Under the pieces are notes generated by a model that saw only the letters and a list, made by a program, of their open reading frames with translations, was not told the origin of the DNA and did no database searches. A DNA stretch of 64,000 nucleotides from Streptomyces sp. GESEQ-35 (lineage in GTDB: Bacteria > Actinomycetota > Actinomycetes > Streptomycetales > Streptomycetaceae), in NCBI RefSeq assembly GCF_017948485.1, contig NZ_JAFFSX010000031.1, positions 62,001-126,000 on the forward strand. The letters run 5' to 3'. A program made the position numbers and the translations under genes. Shown here in pieces: positions 38,623-47,327 of the stretch; positions within the stretch are counted from its first letter, which is position 1, and each line of letters starts with the position of its first letter.

Positions 38623-40962
38623 ATGGCGAAACGGCCGGTAGCGTCGACAGCACCTGAACTCGTCCTGGAGACCGACACCGGCTCCACGGTGATGAGTCCG
38701 GGTCACGAATACCACGTCGGGCGCGATCCACTCAGCGACATCGTCATCGACGATGCCCGGGTCTCATGGCACCACGCGGTACTGCGGACCGCGGACGGCC
38801 ACTGGACCCTCGAGGACGAGCACAGCACGAATGGCACCTATGCCGACGGCCGCCGTGTCGACGCCTGGGACGTGGGGCCAGGCTGCGTCATCCGCTTCGG
38901 CAATGCGTCCGACGGCCCGCGCGCCGTCCTGGTCGGAGCCCGCGCACCGGCTCCTGAGCGCCCGTCCGCCGTCTCCATGCCCGCACTCACAGGCACCTTC
39001 CGCCGGCCCACCACCGTACGGCCGCTGCCTTCCCGCACCGTCCGCATCGGCCGTGCCGACGACAACGACCTGGTCATCGACGACCTGGTGGTCTCCCGAC
39101 ACCATGCCGAGCTGCGCGCCCTCCCGGACGGCAGCTACGAGATCGTCGACCTCGGCAGCCACAACGGCACCTTCCTGAACGGCCTGCCCGTGACCGGCGC
39201 GCCGATGGGCCCCGGCGACATCGTCGGCATCGGCCACTCGGCGTTCTGCCTGGTCGGCGACGAGCTACAGGAGTACGTCGACACCGGCGAGATCTCCCTC
39301 GACGTGCAGGACCTCGCGGTCGCCGTCGACCGCGGCCGCAAGACGCTGATCGACCATGTGTCGTTCCCGGTGGGGGAGAAGTGCCTGCTCGCGGTCGTCG
39401 GCCCGAGCGGCGCCGGCAAGTCCACGCTGCTCAACGCCCTGACCGGCCAGCGCCCCGCGGACCAAGGCGCCGTCCTGTACGACGGCCGTGACCTCTACCG
39501 CGACTACGCGGAGCTGCGCCAGCGCATCGGCCTCGTCCCGCAGGACGACATCCTGCACGCCCAGCTGACCGTCCACAGCGCCCTGTCCTTCGCCGCCGAA
39601 CTGCGCTTCCCGCAGGACACCGCCAAGGCCGAGCGCCGGGCCCGGGTCGACGAGGTGATCGGCGAACTGGGTCTGGAGCAGCGGGCCCGGCAGCCCGTGC
39701 ACAGCCTCTCCGGCGGGCAGCGCAAGCGGGTCAGCGTGGCCCTGGAACTGCTGACCAAGCCGTCGCTGCTCTTCCTCGACGAGCCGACCTCGGGTCTGGA
39801 CCCCGGCATGGACCGCTCGGTGATGCATATGCTGCGAGGCCTCGCCGACGACGGCCGGACCGTCATCGTGGTCACCCACAGCGTCCTGAGCCTCGACGTC
39901 TGCGACCGGCTCCTGGTGCTCGCGCCCGGAGGCCGGATCGCGTACTACGGACCGCCCGAGGACGCCCTCGCCTTCTTCGGTTTCGAGGAGTGGCCGGAGG
40001 CCTTCGAGGCGTTCGAACGGGACACCGAACGGGACTGGGCGGGGGAGTTCGGCTCCTCGCCCTTCCACCGCCGCTACATCACCGAGGCGACCGCGCAGCC
40101 CCGGCTGGGCGGATCGGCCCCGGTGGCCGTCGCCCCGCCGCCCCGGCCGCGCAGCCGCCGCGCCCAACTGGGCACCCTGATCCGCCGGTACGCCACCGCG
40201 CTCAGCGCCGACCGCACCTTCCTCGCCATCATGATCGCCTTGCCGTTCGTGATGGGCGCCATGGCCAGGGCCCTGGCGGGCGGCGGGCTGACCGAGGACA
40301 AGGCGATGAGCGCGCTGCTGATTCTCTGCGTCGGCGGAGTCCTGACGGGCGCGGCCAACGCCGTGCGCGAACTCGTCAAGGAACGGGTGATCTACCAGCG
40401 TGAGCGGGCCGTGGGCCTGTCCAGATCGGCCTACCTGCTGTCCAAGGTCGTCGTGCTGGGAACGATCACCGTGCTACAGGCGGTGGTGCTCACCCTCGTG
40501 GCCCTGCTCGGCGTCGACCTCAAGGCGCCCGACGGACAAGGCGTGTTGCTGCCGCCCCTCGTGGAAATCACCCTCGCCGTCGCCCTGCTGGCCTTCACGG
40601 CGATGATGCTCGGCCTGCTGGTCTCCGCCCTGGTGGGCAAGGAGGAGGTGACGATGCCGCTGCTCGTGCTGATCGCCATCGTCCAGGTCGTCTTCTGCGG
40701 CGCGCTGCTGAAGATCGACGGGGTGATCGGTCTGGAGCAGCTGTCCTGGCTGGTGCCTTCCCGTTGGGCGTTCGGCGCGATGGCCGGCACGGTCGACCTG
40801 GCCCGGATCGTGCCCGGCGAGCTGACCGGCGACCCGCTGTTCAAGCACTCGGTGGGCGTTTGGCTGCTCAACATGGGCATGCTGGTCGTGCTGTCGATGG
40901 TCTTCGGGTACGTGGTGTCCCGGCTGCTGCGCCGCCACGAACCCGTCGTGATGCGGAAGTAG
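38623..40962 (+). CDS. ABC exporter with two N-terminal FHA domains (Rv1747-like)
   Basis: 779 aa. FHA1 (about residues 28-100: HVGRDPLSDIVIDDARVSWH, STNGTY) and FHA2 (about 140-210: IGRADDNDLVIDDLVVSRHH, SHNGTFLNG) are phosphothreonine-binding modules. The ABC ATPase follows with Walker A GPSGAGKST, signature HSLSGGQRKR and Walker B LLFLDEPTSGLD. About residues 510-779 form an ABC2-type membrane domain with six helices. The order matches mycobacterial Rv1747, an exporter controlled by a Ser/Thr kinase. A kinase gene lies two genes downstream. The exported compound is unknown. Confidence 0.93.
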   Translation: MAKRPVASTAPELVLETDTGSTVMSPGHEYHVGRDPLSDIVIDDARVSWHHAVLRTADGHWTLEDEHSTNGTYADGRRVDAWDVGPGCVIRFGNASDGPRAVLVGARAPAPERPSAVSMPALTGTFRRPTTVRPLPSRTVRIGRADDNDLVIDDLVVSRHHAELRALPDGSYEIVDLGSHNGTFLNGLPVTGAPMGPGDIVGIGHSAFCLVGDELQEYVDTGEISLDVQDLAVAVDRGRKTLIDHVSFPVGEKCLLAVVGPSGAGKSTLLNALTGQRPADQGAVLYDGRDLYRDYAELRQRIGLVPQDDILHAQLTVHSALSFAAELRFPQDTAKAERRARVDEVIGELGLEQRARQPVHSLSGGQRKRVSVALELLTKPSLLFLDEPTSGLDPGMDRSVMHMLRGLADDGRTVIVVTHSVLSLDVCDRLLVLAPGGRIAYYGPPEDALAFFGFEEWPEAFEAFERDTERDWAGEFGSSPFHRRYITEATAQPRLGGSAPVAVAPPPRPRSRRAQLGTLIRRYATALSADRTFLAIMIALPFVMGAMARALAGGGLTEDKAMSALLILCVGGVLTGAANAVRELVKERVIYQRERAVGLSRSAYLLSKVVVLGTITVLQAVVLTLVALLGVDLKAPDGQGVLLPPLVEITLAVALLAFTAMMLGLLVSALVGKEEVTMPLLVLIAIVQVVFCGALLKIDGVIGLEQLSWLVPSRWAFGAMAGTVDLARIVPGELTGDPLFKHSVGVWLLNMGMLVVLSMVFGYVVSRLLRRHEPVVMRK

Positions 40963-40968
40963 GCGTCC

Positions 40969-41517
40969 ATGATGGCGACCCCCGGCTTCCGCCCCACCCA
41001 CGTGGTCCCGCAGCACGGAATGCCCGCCTGGGAGACCCCCGACCCCGCCCGGCCCACGGCGCCCCTCGACCCGCTGCTGCCGGTCCAGCTCGTCGAGCGG
41101 CGCGGCGACTGGGGGCACGTCCTGTGCGCCAACGGCTGGTCGGCCTGGGTCGACGGCCGCTACCTGGTCGCCGTACCCCAGGATCCGCCCGTGCCCGGCG
41201 GTCCGCTCACCCGCAGCGACGACCCGCGCCCCCTGCTCACCCACGCCGAACAGACCCTCGCGCACTACCGCGCCGCCGTCGGTGAACTCGCGACCGGCGC
41301 CCTGGACGGCGAGGCCTTCCGCAGCCGAACGCGCGGGCTGCGCATCGGGATCGTCGTCGACGGGGAGCATGTGTGGCTGTACGACGTCGAGCAGGCGCGC
41401 TGGGTCTACGCGGACGGGGCGCGGGCGAGCACGTTCGCGGCCGAGGACGAGCCCCTTGCCGCCGCCGAGGCTCCCGGCCGCGCCCCCACCGAGATCGTGA
41501 CGCCCGATGGCACGTGA
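40969..41517 (+). CDS. SH3-like hypothetical protein between FHA-ABC and kinase genes
   Basis: 182 aa. LLPVQLVERRGDWGHVLCAN followed by GWSAWVDGRYLV looks like a small SH3-type beta barrel. The rest has a helical stretch (THAEQTLAHYRAAVGELATG) and a second beta part with VDGEHVWLYDVEQARWVYAD. There is no signal peptide. It starts 6 bases after the transporter stop and overlaps the kinase start by 11 bases, so it belongs to this signalling operon. It could be an adaptor or kinase substrate; Thr-rich ends would suit FHA binding, but that is inference. Confidence 0.75.
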   Translation: MMATPGFRPTHVVPQHGMPAWETPDPARPTAPLDPLLPVQLVERRGDWGHVLCANGWSAWVDGRYLVAVPQDPPVPGGPLTRSDDPRPLLTHAEQTLAHYRAAVGELATGALDGEAFRSRTRGLRIGIVVDGEHVWLYDVEQARWVYADGARASTFAAEDEPLAAAEAPGRAPTEIVTPDGT

Positions 41518-42499
41518 CACGAGCTTCTTCTCCGGCCGCCCCTCCGAACTCATCGGCACGCAGGTGGCGGACTACCGCATCGAGCGCGAGATCGGCCGCG
41601 GCGGCATGGCCGTCGTCTACCGCGCCCGGGACCTGCGTCTGGAGCGCACCGTCGCCCTCAAACTCCTCGCCCCGGAACTCGCCCGCAACGACACCTTCCG
41701 CCGCCGTTTCACCCACGAGTCCAGGGCGGCCGCCGCGATCGACCACCCGCATATCGTCCCGGTCTTCGAGGCGGGCGAGACGGACGGCGTCCTGTACATC
41801 GCGATGCGGTACGTGGACGGCAGCGACCTGCGTCATCTCCTCGACCGCCAGGGCCCGTTGCCGCCAACGACGGTCCTGCGCATCGCCGCTCAGGTCGCCT
41901 CCGCGCTCGACGCGGCCCACGAGCACGGTCTGGTGCACCGGGACGTGAAGCCGGGCAACATCCTGGTCTCCCGTGGCACCGACAGCGACCACCCCGAGCA
42001 CGTCTACCTCACCGACTTCGGCCTGACGAAGAAGTCGCTCTCCCTGACCGGCTTCACGACCGTCGGCCAGTTCGTCGGCACGCTCGACTACGTCGCCCCC
42101 GAGCAGATCTCCGGCAAACCCGTCGACGGGCGCTGCGACGTCTACGGGTTCGCCTGCGTCGTCTACGAGTGCCTGGCCGGCCGCCCGCCCTTCCGGCGCG
42201 ACGACGACATGGCCCTGCTCTGGGCCCACCAGTACGACGAACCGCCGCCGCTGACCGAGGCGCGTCCCGACCTCGCCCCGCAGGTCGACCCGGTGTTCGC
42301 CAAGGCCTTGGCCAAGAGACCCGACGACCGGTACGACTCCTGCCTCGCCTTCGTCGCCGCGGTGCGATCCGCGATGCGCGGCGGGGCGGGGTCCGGTCAC
42401 CCGGCGACGGAGGTCGATGTGAGGGCCGTCGGAGTGCGGCGGGAAGAGCCGAAGGCGCCGCCGCGCTGGGCCGAACCGGTGTTCGGAGGGCGGGACTAG
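41507..42499 (+). CDS. Soluble serine/threonine protein kinase
   Basis: 330 aa Hanks-type kinase. The Gly-rich loop IGRGGMAVVYRARDL, Lys in VALKLLAPEL, catalytic loop GLVHRDVKPGNILV, DFGLTKKS, activation loop Thr residues (SLTGFTTVGQFVGTLDYVAPEQ) and the C-lobe DVYGFACVVYECLAGRPPF are complete. There is no transmembrane segment or sensor domain after residue 280, unlike PknB-type kinases, so it is cytoplasmic. Its position suggests that it phosphorylates partners of the FHA domains in the transporter two genes upstream. Confidence 0.93.
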   Translation: MARDTSFFSGRPSELIGTQVADYRIEREIGRGGMAVVYRARDLRLERTVALKLLAPELARNDTFRRRFTHESRAAAAIDHPHIVPVFEAGETDGVLYIAMRYVDGSDLRHLLDRQGPLPPTTVLRIAAQVASALDAAHEHGLVHRDVKPGNILVSRGTDSDHPEHVYLTDFGLTKKSLSLTGFTTVGQFVGTLDYVAPEQISGKPVDGRCDVYGFACVVYECLAGRPPFRRDDDMALLWAHQYDEPPPLTEARPDLAPQVDPVFAKALAKRPDDRYDSCLAFVAAVRSAMRGGAGSGHPATEVDVRAVGVRREEPKAPPRWAEPVFGGRD

Positions 42500-42540
42500 G
42501 TGTTCCGCAGGAGGGCCCGTGCGTCTCTGCGGGTCCGTCG

Positions 42541-42580
42541 TGGCTGGTCGCGCAGTTCCCCGCACCCCTTCGGGGCGCTG
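42541..42580. terminator. Streptomyces-type dispersed repeat with hairpin
   Basis: The stretch TGGCTGGTCGCGCAGTTCCC followed by CGCACCCCTTCGGGGCGC contains a short GCaCCCC-TTC-GGGGcGC hairpin. I recall close copies of this block scattered at gene ends in Streptomyces genomes. It lies between the convergent kinase and streptophobe genes, so a bidirectional terminator role fits. Confidence 0.6.
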
Positions 42581-42595
42581 CCGAGCGGGGCGACT

Positions 42596-43855
42596 TCATG
42601 CCTGGCCGCGCCGCCGTACCCGTCGAGCCATCAGCGCGCCCAGGAAACCGGCTACCAGCCCCCACAGCACGGCCAGGCCCAGCGCCGACCACAGTTCCGG
42701 GCGTAGGAACAGCTCCCCGCCGAGGTCGCCGCCCAAGTCGCCGATGCCGAGCACGGACAGGCCGTAGTGCGCGGATATCCGGCCGAGGAGGCAGACCATG
42801 AGGACGGTGAGTGCGAGCGCCACCGCCAGGTGGACCGCGTGCTGCCAGGCCCGCATCCGGCGTGGCGAGCGGGACGCCATCAGGAACGCGGCGGACAGGA
42901 GCAGTACGGCGTCGACGGCCACGAGCCACCACACCCGGCCGTCCTGCTCGGCGAGCGTGCTCAGGTTGAGGGTGGAGATGTCCGGGCCGCGCAGCACCTC
43001 GTCCAGCACTTGCGGCATCGGCAGCCCGAACGGCCCCTCCACCTGGCCCTTCCAGGTCGCGCCGAGCCCGATCGTGAACGCGAGCCAGACCAGGTTCGGC
43101 AGTCCGAGCAGCACCACGGCGAGGGTCTCCGCGGCATTCCCGCGCGTCGCGGCGGTGACGAGGGCGATGACGATGCCGAGAGCGACGTAGGCGAGGAGCA
43201 GGACGACCATCGCGTACGCGGCCGGGCGCACCGACTCCTGGAAGCGCAGCAGCCGGGGCGGCAGCGGCGCCCTGCGTGAGACCAGCAGCGCCAGCACCAG
43301 CACACCGGCCAGCCACAGCAGGCCGAACACGAGCGTCAGCGGCACATCGGTCTCGAAGCCGACCTTCGGTGAGGCGCCGAACAGATCGACCAGCTCGCCG
43401 AGCGAGTCGTCCCCGACGGAGATCGTGAACCTCTGCCGGGCCGCGAGGGCGAGGCCGATGAGTCCGAGCAGCCACAGCCCGGCGATCCTGGCCGCCCAGC
43501 CCGCCAGCTCCTGGGCACCGGCCACCGCGCGGTGCCGCAGTGGCCGTAGGAAACCGGCGGCGAGGACGAGGGCGCCGACGAGGGTGACGGACAGCGGGAT
43601 CACGGTGAGTCCGGCCGAAGTGTCGGCGAGGTCCCCGGCGTTGCCCGACAGCTCGATGGTGCCTCCGACGGCCGTGACGACCGTCGCCGCGACGACCCGG
43701 GGGAACGCGCCGTCCGGCAGGTCGGTCGCGTCGGCCGCCCAGAGCCCCAGGGCCGCGGTCACTCCCATCGCGACCAGCCCGGCCAGCACGACGGCGACGG
43801 CCTGGACCCAGCCGTGCCGGGCGACCGCCTGGTCGGAGCGGGTACGAAGGCTCAC
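42596..43855 (-). CDS. Streptophobe-family integral membrane protein
   Basis: 419 aa with about ten hydrophobic segments, including WVQAVAVVLAGLVAMGVTAA, GLTVIPLSVTLVGALVLAAG and WSALGLAVLWGLVAGFLGAL. RVVAATVVTAVGGTIELSGN, together with the segment after it, is typical of the streptophobe family, so far described only as Streptomyces membrane proteins. The GTG at 43855 begins a short positively charged N-terminus. It converges with the kinase operon and diverges from the DUF6777-type gene. The function is unknown. Confidence 0.85.
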   Translation of the reverse strand: MSLRTRSDQAVARHGWVQAVAVVLAGLVAMGVTAALGLWAADATDLPDGAFPRVVAATVVTAVGGTIELSGNAGDLADTSAGLTVIPLSVTLVGALVLAAGFLRPLRHRAVAGAQELAGWAARIAGLWLLGLIGLALAARQRFTISVGDDSLGELVDLFGASPKVGFETDVPLTLVFGLLWLAGVLVLALLVSRRAPLPPRLLRFQESVRPAAYAMVVLLLAYVALGIVIALVTAATRGNAAETLAVVLLGLPNLVWLAFTIGLGATWKGQVEGPFGLPMPQVLDEVLRGPDISTLNLSTLAEQDGRVWWLVAVDAVLLLSAAFLMASRSPRRMRAWQHAVHLAVALALTVLMVCLLGRISAHYGLSVLGIGDLGGDLGGELFLRPELWSALGLAVLWGLVAGFLGALMARRVRRRGQA

Positions 43856-44014
43856 GCCGCCACGCTAAGCAGTACCCGGTGGGCCCGCCCGCCGGGAGGT
43901 CCGTCCGCGTCGGCTTGCGGGGGGCACGGGACCGCGGCACACAATGAGGACGTAGCGGACAAATGTGAGAAGTCTCTGCAGATATAAGCAATGCCGCGTC
44001 GGGAAGAAGGGCTC

Positions 44015-45208
44015 GTGAGCGTCGAACCGCCGTCCTCCGGACGCCCCACAGGACCGCCCTCCGGGCCGCTGTCGGGGCCTTCCCAGCCGCCCGGGCCGCC
44101 GTCGCAGCCGCCGGGTGGTGGTGACGAGACGCCCGAACCCCGCCGGCCGTGGTGGCGGTCGGCCCCCCGCGTCGCGATCCTGACCACCGTGGTGGTGGCC
44201 GCCGTGGTCCTGGGCCTCGTCTTCACCCGCTCCGACGGCGGATCGGGCAAGGACAGCGAGGTCTTCCTCCAGGCGGCGGGCAAGACGGGCCCCGACCCCT
44301 TCACGGAGTCGACGGCGGCCGACAACTCCGCCCCGCCGGTCTCGGCGTCCCCCACCCAGCCCGCGCCCTCGAACGCGGTGCGCGGTGTCGACGGTGGCGC
44401 ACCCGGCCTGTACGGCGGCACGCGGAACGTCGCCGGCTGTGATGTGGAGAAACAGATCAAGGCGCTCCAGGCGGCCCCGGACAAGAACAGGGCGTTCGCC
44501 TCCGTCGCCGGCGTCGACCCGTCCGGCGTGCCCGCCTATCTGCGCTCACTCACCCCCGTACAGCTGCGCATGGACACGCGCGTCACCAACCACGGCTACC
44601 GCGACGGCACCGCCACCAGTTACCAGGCCGTCCTACAGTCCGGCACCGCCGTTCTCGTGGACGACCGTGGTGTCCCCCGGGTGCGCTGCGCCTGCGGCAA
44701 CCCGCTGACCCCGCCGGTCGCCCAGGGCACGACGCCCAGGCAGACGGGCGACTCGTGGCCGTCGTACCGGGCCTCGAATGTCGTGGTGGTGTCACCCTCG
44801 ACGACGATCATCAACATCTTCGTGGTGTACGACCCCGAGCGCGACGACTGGTTCGCCCGCGAGCGGGGTGACACCGGCGAGAAGGACCGGAAGACCGACC
44901 CGCCCGTCCGGCCCACACCCTCGGTGAGCGTGTCGACCTCGACATCGCCGTCGGGCAAGAGCCCCTCGCCCTGCGACTCGACGGCCACGCGAACGCCGGC
45001 CGACGGGACGACCCCGTGCCCGCCGACCTCGACCGCCCCGTCCTCGGTGACCCCGAGTTCCGAGTCGCCGTCCACCGAGTCCCCGTCCCCCGAGACGCCG
45101 ACTTCCGAGCCTGGGACGAGCACCGAGCCGCCTTCGCCCGAGTCCTCGTCGGCCGACGCGCCGCTGGGCTCCGACACCACGAGCACGCCGGAAACGCCCA
45201 CCAGCTGA
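44015..45208 (+). CDS. DUF6777-type membrane-anchored protein with Ser/Thr/Pro-rich tail
   Basis: 397 aa. A Pro/Gly/Ser-rich cytoplasmic start (GPPSGPLSGPSQPPGPPSQ) is followed by one membrane segment at about residues 52-72 (VAILTTVVVAAVVLGLVF). The extracellular domain includes VFLQAAGKTGPDPFTES, GLYGGTRNVAGCDVEKQIKA and VRCACGNPLTPPV, with paired Cys residues. The last 110 residues are a Ser/Thr/Pro/Glu-rich stalk probably embedded in the wall. The GTG at 44015 (AGAAGG upstream) is preferred to an ATG at 43991, which has no ribosome-binding site. The function is unknown. Confidence 0.82.
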   Translation: MSVEPPSSGRPTGPPSGPLSGPSQPPGPPSQPPGGGDETPEPRRPWWRSAPRVAILTTVVVAAVVLGLVFTRSDGGSGKDSEVFLQAAGKTGPDPFTESTAADNSAPPVSASPTQPAPSNAVRGVDGGAPGLYGGTRNVAGCDVEKQIKALQAAPDKNRAFASVAGVDPSGVPAYLRSLTPVQLRMDTRVTNHGYRDGTATSYQAVLQSGTAVLVDDRGVPRVRCACGNPLTPPVAQGTTPRQTGDSWPSYRASNVVVVSPSTTIINIFVVYDPERDDWFARERGDTGEKDRKTDPPVRPTPSVSVSTSTSPSGKSPSPCDSTATRTPADGTTPCPPTSTAPSSVTPSSESPSTESPSPETPTSEPGTSTEPPSPESSSADAPLGSDTTSTPETPTS

Positions 45209-45303
45209 CCGGCTGTGCAGCAGTGGGGACTGCCCCGCGCCACTCGGGGTACGAGCACTGATGCAGCAGCGTCCGGCCAGTCCGGCTTCCGAGAGAGAAA
45301 CGC

Positions 45304-45759
45304 ATGATCGAACACCTGGACGGGTCAGTGGTAACGACTGGTTTCGACGTCCCCGTGGAACCCCTACGGCGCGCGGCGCACTACACCGGCGCAGCGGGAT
45401 GCATCGCCGAAGCGCGGTCCTTCGCCGCGTTCTTCCTCGACCAGCTCAGAACAGAGTGGTGTGCCGAGATCGACGAGCGGGCCGAGGGAGCGGTGCTCCT
45501 GGTGGTGAGCGAGCTGATCACCAACGCGGACCGGCACAGCAACGGGCCGTACATCCTGGATCTGGAGGGCACGGACGCCGCGGTGGCCGTGTGCGTCTAC
45601 GACAGCAGCGCCGCGCTGCCCCGGCGTTTCCCCCGGGACCCCGAGCGCGTGGGCCGGCACGGCCTGGAGATAGTGCACGCGTTGGCGGAGGAGGTCGTCG
45701 TCGAACGTGTGCCGGTCGGCAAGCGCGTCCGCGTCGTGGTGGGCCTCAGCGGCGAATGA
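45304..45759 (+). CDS. RsbW-like ATP-binding protein (anti-sigma type)
   Basis: 151 aa GHKL ATPase. The N-box VVSELITNADRHSNG and the later GRHGLEIVHAL segment are those of the small actinobacterial HATPase proteins related to RsbW/SpoIIAB, which act as anti-sigma kinases or as partners in such switches. The ATG at 45304 starts it. It converges with a SigB/SigF-type sigma gene 39 bases away, which makes a partner role plausible, but many unlinked paralogues exist in Streptomyces. Confidence 0.88.
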   Translation: MIEHLDGSVVTTGFDVPVEPLRRAAHYTGAAGCIAEARSFAAFFLDQLRTEWCAEIDERAEGAVLLVVSELITNADRHSNGPYILDLEGTDAAVAVCVYDSSAALPRRFPRDPERVGRHGLEIVHALAEEVVVERVPVGKRVRVVVGLSGE

Positions 45760-45775
45760 GGCGGCCGAAGCCGCC
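45760..45775. terminator. Short GC hairpin between convergent genes
   Basis: GGCGGC-CGAA-GCCGCC is a perfect 6-bp stem with a CGAA tetraloop, beginning directly after the stop of the ATP-binding protein and 24 bases before the sigma factor's end. It can serve as a terminator for both transcripts. Confidence 0.5.
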
Positions 45776-45798
45776 GGTGAGGGCGGCTCCGGGCCGGG

Positions 45799-46683
45799 TC
45801 AGGCGCAGCCGAGCTCGCCCAGCATGCCCTGGCGCAATCGCGTGATGATCCGCTTGATCAGCCGGGACACATGCATCTGGGAGCAGCCCAGCCGGGCGCC
45901 GATCTCCGCCTGTGTGGCCTCCTCGACGAACCGCATATGGATGATCTGCCGGTCCCGTTCGCTGAGTTCGGCCATGAGCGGGGCGAGCGACTGGCAGTCC
46001 TCGACGAGCCGCAGTCCGTCCTCCTCGACGCCGATGAAGTCGGCGAGCACCGCCTCCCCGTCCTCCGGGCCGTCGCCGGTGAGGGCGGCGTCCAGGGACG
46101 CGGAGTTGTAGCCGTTGGAGGCGACCTGGGCCTCGATCACCTCGGTCTCTTCGATGTTCATGAGCGTGGCGAGTTCGGCGACGGTGGGCTCCCGGTCCAG
46201 CCGGCCGGCGAGTTCGTCCCGTGCCTTGGCCAGGTCGACGCGCAGCTCCTGAAGCCGGCGCGGCACGTGCACGGCCCAGGTGGTGTCGCGGAAGAACCGC
46301 TTGATCTCACCCACGATGTACGGCAGTGCAAACGACGTGAACTCGACCTCGCGGCTGAGCTCGAACCGGTCGATGGCCTTGATCAGGCCGATCATCCCGG
46401 TCTGGACGATGTCCTCCATGTCGTCCCCGCGACCCCGGAACCGGCCGGCCGCGAACCGCACGAGGGACATGTTCATCTCGATGAGCGTGTTGCGCGCGTA
46501 CTGGTGGTCGTGCGTGCCCTCGTCGAGTTCCGACAGGCGGTGGAAGAACTGGCGGGACAGCTCCCGCGCGTCCCGCGGAGCCACGGTCCGGGGGTTCTCG
46601 ATGTCCGGCAGTGGCCCGATCTCCGTGCTGGTCCCGGCGGTCTGTTCGACCTCTGCCTCCGACCGCATCACGGCGGTGTCCAT
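45799..46683 (-). CDS. SigB/SigF-family RNA polymerase sigma factor
   Basis: 294 aa. Region 2 (NTLIEMNMSLVRFAAGRFRG, then DDMEDIVQTGMIGLIKAIDR), region 3 (RRLQELRVDLAKARDELAG, PTVAELATLMNIEETEVIEA) and region 4 (ERDRQIIHMRFVEEATQAEI with MHVSRLIKRIITRLRQ) are complete and follow the SigB/SigF pattern. These sigma factors serve osmotic stress or sporulation in Streptomyces and are held by RsbW-type anti-sigma kinases. Which paralogue this is cannot be decided here. Confidence 0.93.
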   Translation of the reverse strand: MDTAVMRSEAEVEQTAGTSTEIGPLPDIENPRTVAPRDARELSRQFFHRLSELDEGTHDHQYARNTLIEMNMSLVRFAAGRFRGRGDDMEDIVQTGMIGLIKAIDRFELSREVEFTSFALPYIVGEIKRFFRDTTWAVHVPRRLQELRVDLAKARDELAGRLDREPTVAELATLMNIEETEVIEAQVASNGYNSASLDAALTGDGPEDGEAVLADFIGVEEDGLRLVEDCQSLAPLMAELSERDRQIIHMRFVEEATQAEIGARLGCSQMHVSRLIKRIITRLRQGMLGELGCA

Positions 46684-46739
46684 GTCGTCCTCTCCCCACG
46701 CAAGTCATCCACGACTCGGCCTCGGTCTCCCAGAAGCGA

Positions 46740-46764
46740 GTACCCAGGTCCGCCCGTCGCATGC
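46740..46764 (-). promoter_or_regulatory. Candidate SigB-type promoter upstream of the sigma gene
   Basis: Read on the minus strand, GCATG (46764-46760) is followed after 14 bases by GGGTAC (46745-46740). This fits the Streptomyces SigB-group pattern GNNTN-N14-16-GGGTAY. It lies 57 bases before the sigma start, so the sigma factor may transcribe its own gene. Short degenerate motif. Confidence 0.4.
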
Positions 46765-46836
46765 CCATCGGGCCCACGAGCGGCGGAAATTGGGTGGGCG
46801 CCCGCGCGATTCCACCCAGGGCGGAACGCCGGTCCC

Positions 46837-46856
46837 TTCCCTTGGAGTCGAGGGAA
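46837..46856. promoter_or_regulatory. Inverted repeat TTCCCT-N8-AGGGAA just upstream of popR
   Basis: TTCCCT (46837-46842) and AGGGAA (46851-46856) are a perfect 6-8-6 inverted repeat ending 14 bases before the popR start codon. A possible -10 element, TAGTCT, follows at 46859-46864, so the repeat overlaps the expected promoter and may be an operator. It does not resemble the PopR site. Confidence 0.4.
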
Positions 46857-46870
46857 TCTAGTCTGAAGAG

Positions 46871-47314
46871 GTGAGCAACCAAGCGCCGAACGAAGCCCGC
46901 GTCATCCCCCTGCGCCCGCCGGCCCAGCACCCGGCGACCGCCCGCCCGGGGACCGCGGCCCGCCCAGCCTCCGCCCGCCCCATCGCGCCCGTCGCCCCCG
47001 CGCCGGACCGTTCCCCGTCGCCCGCCGCTCCCAAGGAACCTCTCTGGCGTGACCTGATCGGTGACGTCCTGCGGCGTGAGCGGCTTGCGCAGGAGCGCAC
47101 GCTCAAGGACGTGGCCGAGACCGCCCGCATCTCCATGCCGTATCTGTCGGAGGTGGAGCGCGGCCGCAAGGAGGCCTCCTCGGAGGTCCTCGCGGCCGCC
47201 GCCCATGCCCTCGGACTGGGCCTGGGCGATCTGCTGTCGCTGGCGCACAGCGAGCTCACCCGCAGCCGGGCCATGGGCACATCGCAGTACAACGGCCTCT
47301 GCCTGGCAGCCTGA
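46871..47314 (+). CDS. popR: XRE-type activator PopR of the clpP3-clpP4 operon
   Basis: 147 aa. After a Pro/Ala-rich N-terminal third, residues about 60-130 form a Cro/XRE helix-turn-helix: LRRERLAQERTLKDVAETAR, ISMPYLSEVERGRKEASSEV. The C-terminus ends Cys-Leu-Ala-Ala. In S. lividans PopR activates clpP3-clpP4, and its C-terminal Ala-Ala targets it for degradation by the ClpP1 protease; both the adjacency to two clpP genes and the ending agree. The start is the GTG at 46871 with no clear ribosome-binding site, so it may be leaderless. It converges with clpP4, 13 bases apart. Confidence 0.88.
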   Translation: MSNQAPNEARVIPLRPPAQHPATARPGTAARPASARPIAPVAPAPDRSPSPAAPKEPLWRDLIGDVLRRERLAQERTLKDVAETARISMPYLSEVERGRKEASSEVLAAAAHALGLGLGDLLSLAHSELTRSRAMGTSQYNGLCLAA

Positions 47315-47327
47315 CGGGACCGGCGGC

